Shown here piece after piece: positions 4,919 through 5,817 of a stretch of 5,817 bases of DNA (positions are counted from its first letter, which is position 1; every line of letters starts with the position of its first letter). A program made the translations under genes and the position numbers. Under the pieces are notes generated by a model. That model was not told the origin of the DNA. It saw only the letters and a program-made list of their open reading frames with translations, and searched no databases. The stretch is from contig JAAXHY010000213.1 in NCBI GenBank assembly GCA_012270665.1, forward strand, positions 1 to 5,817, in the 5' to 3' direction. Origin of the DNA: Dehalococcoidia bacterium (GTDB lineage Bacteria; Chloroflexota; Dehalococcoidia; SAR202; UBA11138).

Positions 4919-5817
4919 ATGGAGAACGCTATTTACACCCCAGAGGGATACACGGATCGAATACGACAAGAGCTCGGAAACTGCCTCATTGAGACGAATC
5001 TTTCTCAAGGTGAGAAATTCATAGGCAAAGTACGGGATAGATACGACCTTGGGGACCGTATGGTACTCATCGCCACCGACCGACAGAGTGCCTTCGACCG
5101 GGTGCTGGCCGCCGTCCCCTTCAAAGGGCAGGTCCTCAACATGACGAGCGCATGGTGGTTTGAACAGACCCGCCATATTGTGCCAAATCAGGTTCTATCC
5201 ATCCCCGATCCAAACGTCACGATTGCCCAAAAATGTACAGTCTTCCCGATTGAGTTCGTGGTGCGTGGATACATCACCGGAACCACGAACACCTCCCTCT
5301 GGACGGTCTACCAGAGTGGTCAGCGTAACTACTGTGGCAACGATTTGCCCGAGGGCTTAATAAAAAACCAGAAGCTCTCGACGAATTACCTCACACCGAC
5401 CACCAAGGAGGAGGATCACGACCGTCCGATCAGCCCTGACGAGATCGTGTCCGAGAACTGGATGACAGCCGATGATTGGGAACAATGTAGCCGCATCGCG
5501 CAGGAACTTTTCGCTTTTGGTCAAGCCAAGGCAGCTGAGCATGGCCTAATTCTCGTCGATACCAAATATGAGATGGGCCGTGCCGAGAACGGTGAGATCC
5601 TTCTGATCGACGAGATCCACACCCCTGACTCTAGTCGCTACTGGATCGCCGACTCTTATCAACAGCGCATGAGGGAGGGACAGGAACCCGACAACGTCGA
5701 CAAAGAATTCCTCCGGCTCTGGTTCAGGGAGAACTGCGACCCCTACGAGGATGAGGTCCTGCCACCAGCGCCGGATGACCTTGTAATCGAGCTCTCGAGA
5801 CGCTACATCTACCTTTA
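4919..5817 (+). CDS. purC: Phosphoribosylaminoimidazole-succinocarboxamide synthase (SAICAR synthetase), C-terminus off the right edge
   Basis: The open frame of 299 codons plus two bases runs off the window. PurC joins CAIR with L-aspartate, using ATP, to give SAICAR in de novo purine synthesis in the cytoplasm. The N-terminal ATP-binding part shows GKVRDRYDLGDRMVLIATDR (36-55) followed by SAFD (57-60). FPIEFVVRGYITGTTNTSLW (109-128) and PTTKEEDHDRPIS (160-172) are core family blocks. The two SAICAR synthetase signatures are present as LVDTKYEMG (212-220) and LIDEIHTPDSSR (229-240). In the first, the usual EFG is EMG, a mild change unlikely to abolish activity. The length exceeds the roughly 240-residue form of E. 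coli and matches the longer form of about 300 residues (yeast ADE1-like and many bacteria). Only the final residues are missing: the frame ends YIYL followed by TA, most likely a Tyr codon of the usual C-terminal motif. It is divergent from the transporter operon, with no functional link evident. Confidence 0.96.
   Translation, partial: MENAIYTPEGYTDRIRQELGNCLIETNLSQGEKFIGKVRDRYDLGDRMVLIATDRQSAFDRVLAAVPFKGQVLNMTSAWWFEQTRHIVPNQVLSIPDPNVTIAQKCTVFPIEFVVRGYITGTTNTSLWTVYQSGQRNYCGNDLPEGLIKNQKLSTNYLTPTTKEEDHDRPISPDEIVSENWMTADDWEQCSRIAQELFAFGQAKAAEHGLILVDTKYEMGRAENGEILLIDEIHTPDSSRYWIADSYQQRMREGQEPDNVDKEFLRLWFRENCDPYEDEVLPPAPDDLVIELSRRYIYL

Overview
The window looks like part of a moderately GC-rich bacterial chromosome. 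Two gene blocks diverge from a 655-base intergenic region at 4264-4918. The taxon cannot be fixed from the sequence. A solute-binding lipoprotein with a long Ala/Pro/Gln linker, peptide-type ABC permeases and a type I sulfatase beside them would fit an environmental Chloroflexota (for example the SAR202/Dehalococcoidia side) or a similarly sulfatase-rich lineage, but this is a weak inference. Left block, all on the minus strand, in transcription order: a family-5 solute-binding lipoprotein (4263-2449, TTG start), a DppB/OppB-type permease (2318-1365), a DppC/OppC-type permease (1331-411) and the first 79 codons of a formylglycine-type sulfatase (237 to beyond position 1). The three transporter genes form a clear peptide/nickel/opine-type (PepT family) import operon. 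No ATPase gene is visible, so the energising subunits must lie outside the window. A near-consensus sigma-70 promoter (TTGACC, 17 bases, TAGAAT) lies at 4456-4428 and would give a leader of about 157 nt with a nested stem-loop. A 10-bp tandem repeat sits just upstream of the -35 box. A perfect 9-bp hairpin follows the binding-protein stop codon in the 130-base gap before the first permease. This arrangement usually lets the binding protein be made in excess of the permeases. Right block, plus strand: purC (SAICAR synthetase of de novo purine synthesis) starts at 4919 and runs off the right edge after 299 codons. It is nearly complete and well conserved. The rest of the intergenic region (about 4457-4918) holds no gene I can support. 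It contains a strong 35-base dyad (4700-4734), a second small hairpin (4661-4676) and two mutually exclusive hairpins in the presumed purC leader. Overall this is ordinary transport and metabolic gene content. The points worth a second look are regulatory: the promoter, leader and tandem repeat of the transporter operon, the intercistronic and 3' inverted repeats, and the dyad upstream of purC. I found no CRISPR array, mobile element, tRNA, rRNA or recognisable novel defence or biosynthetic system.
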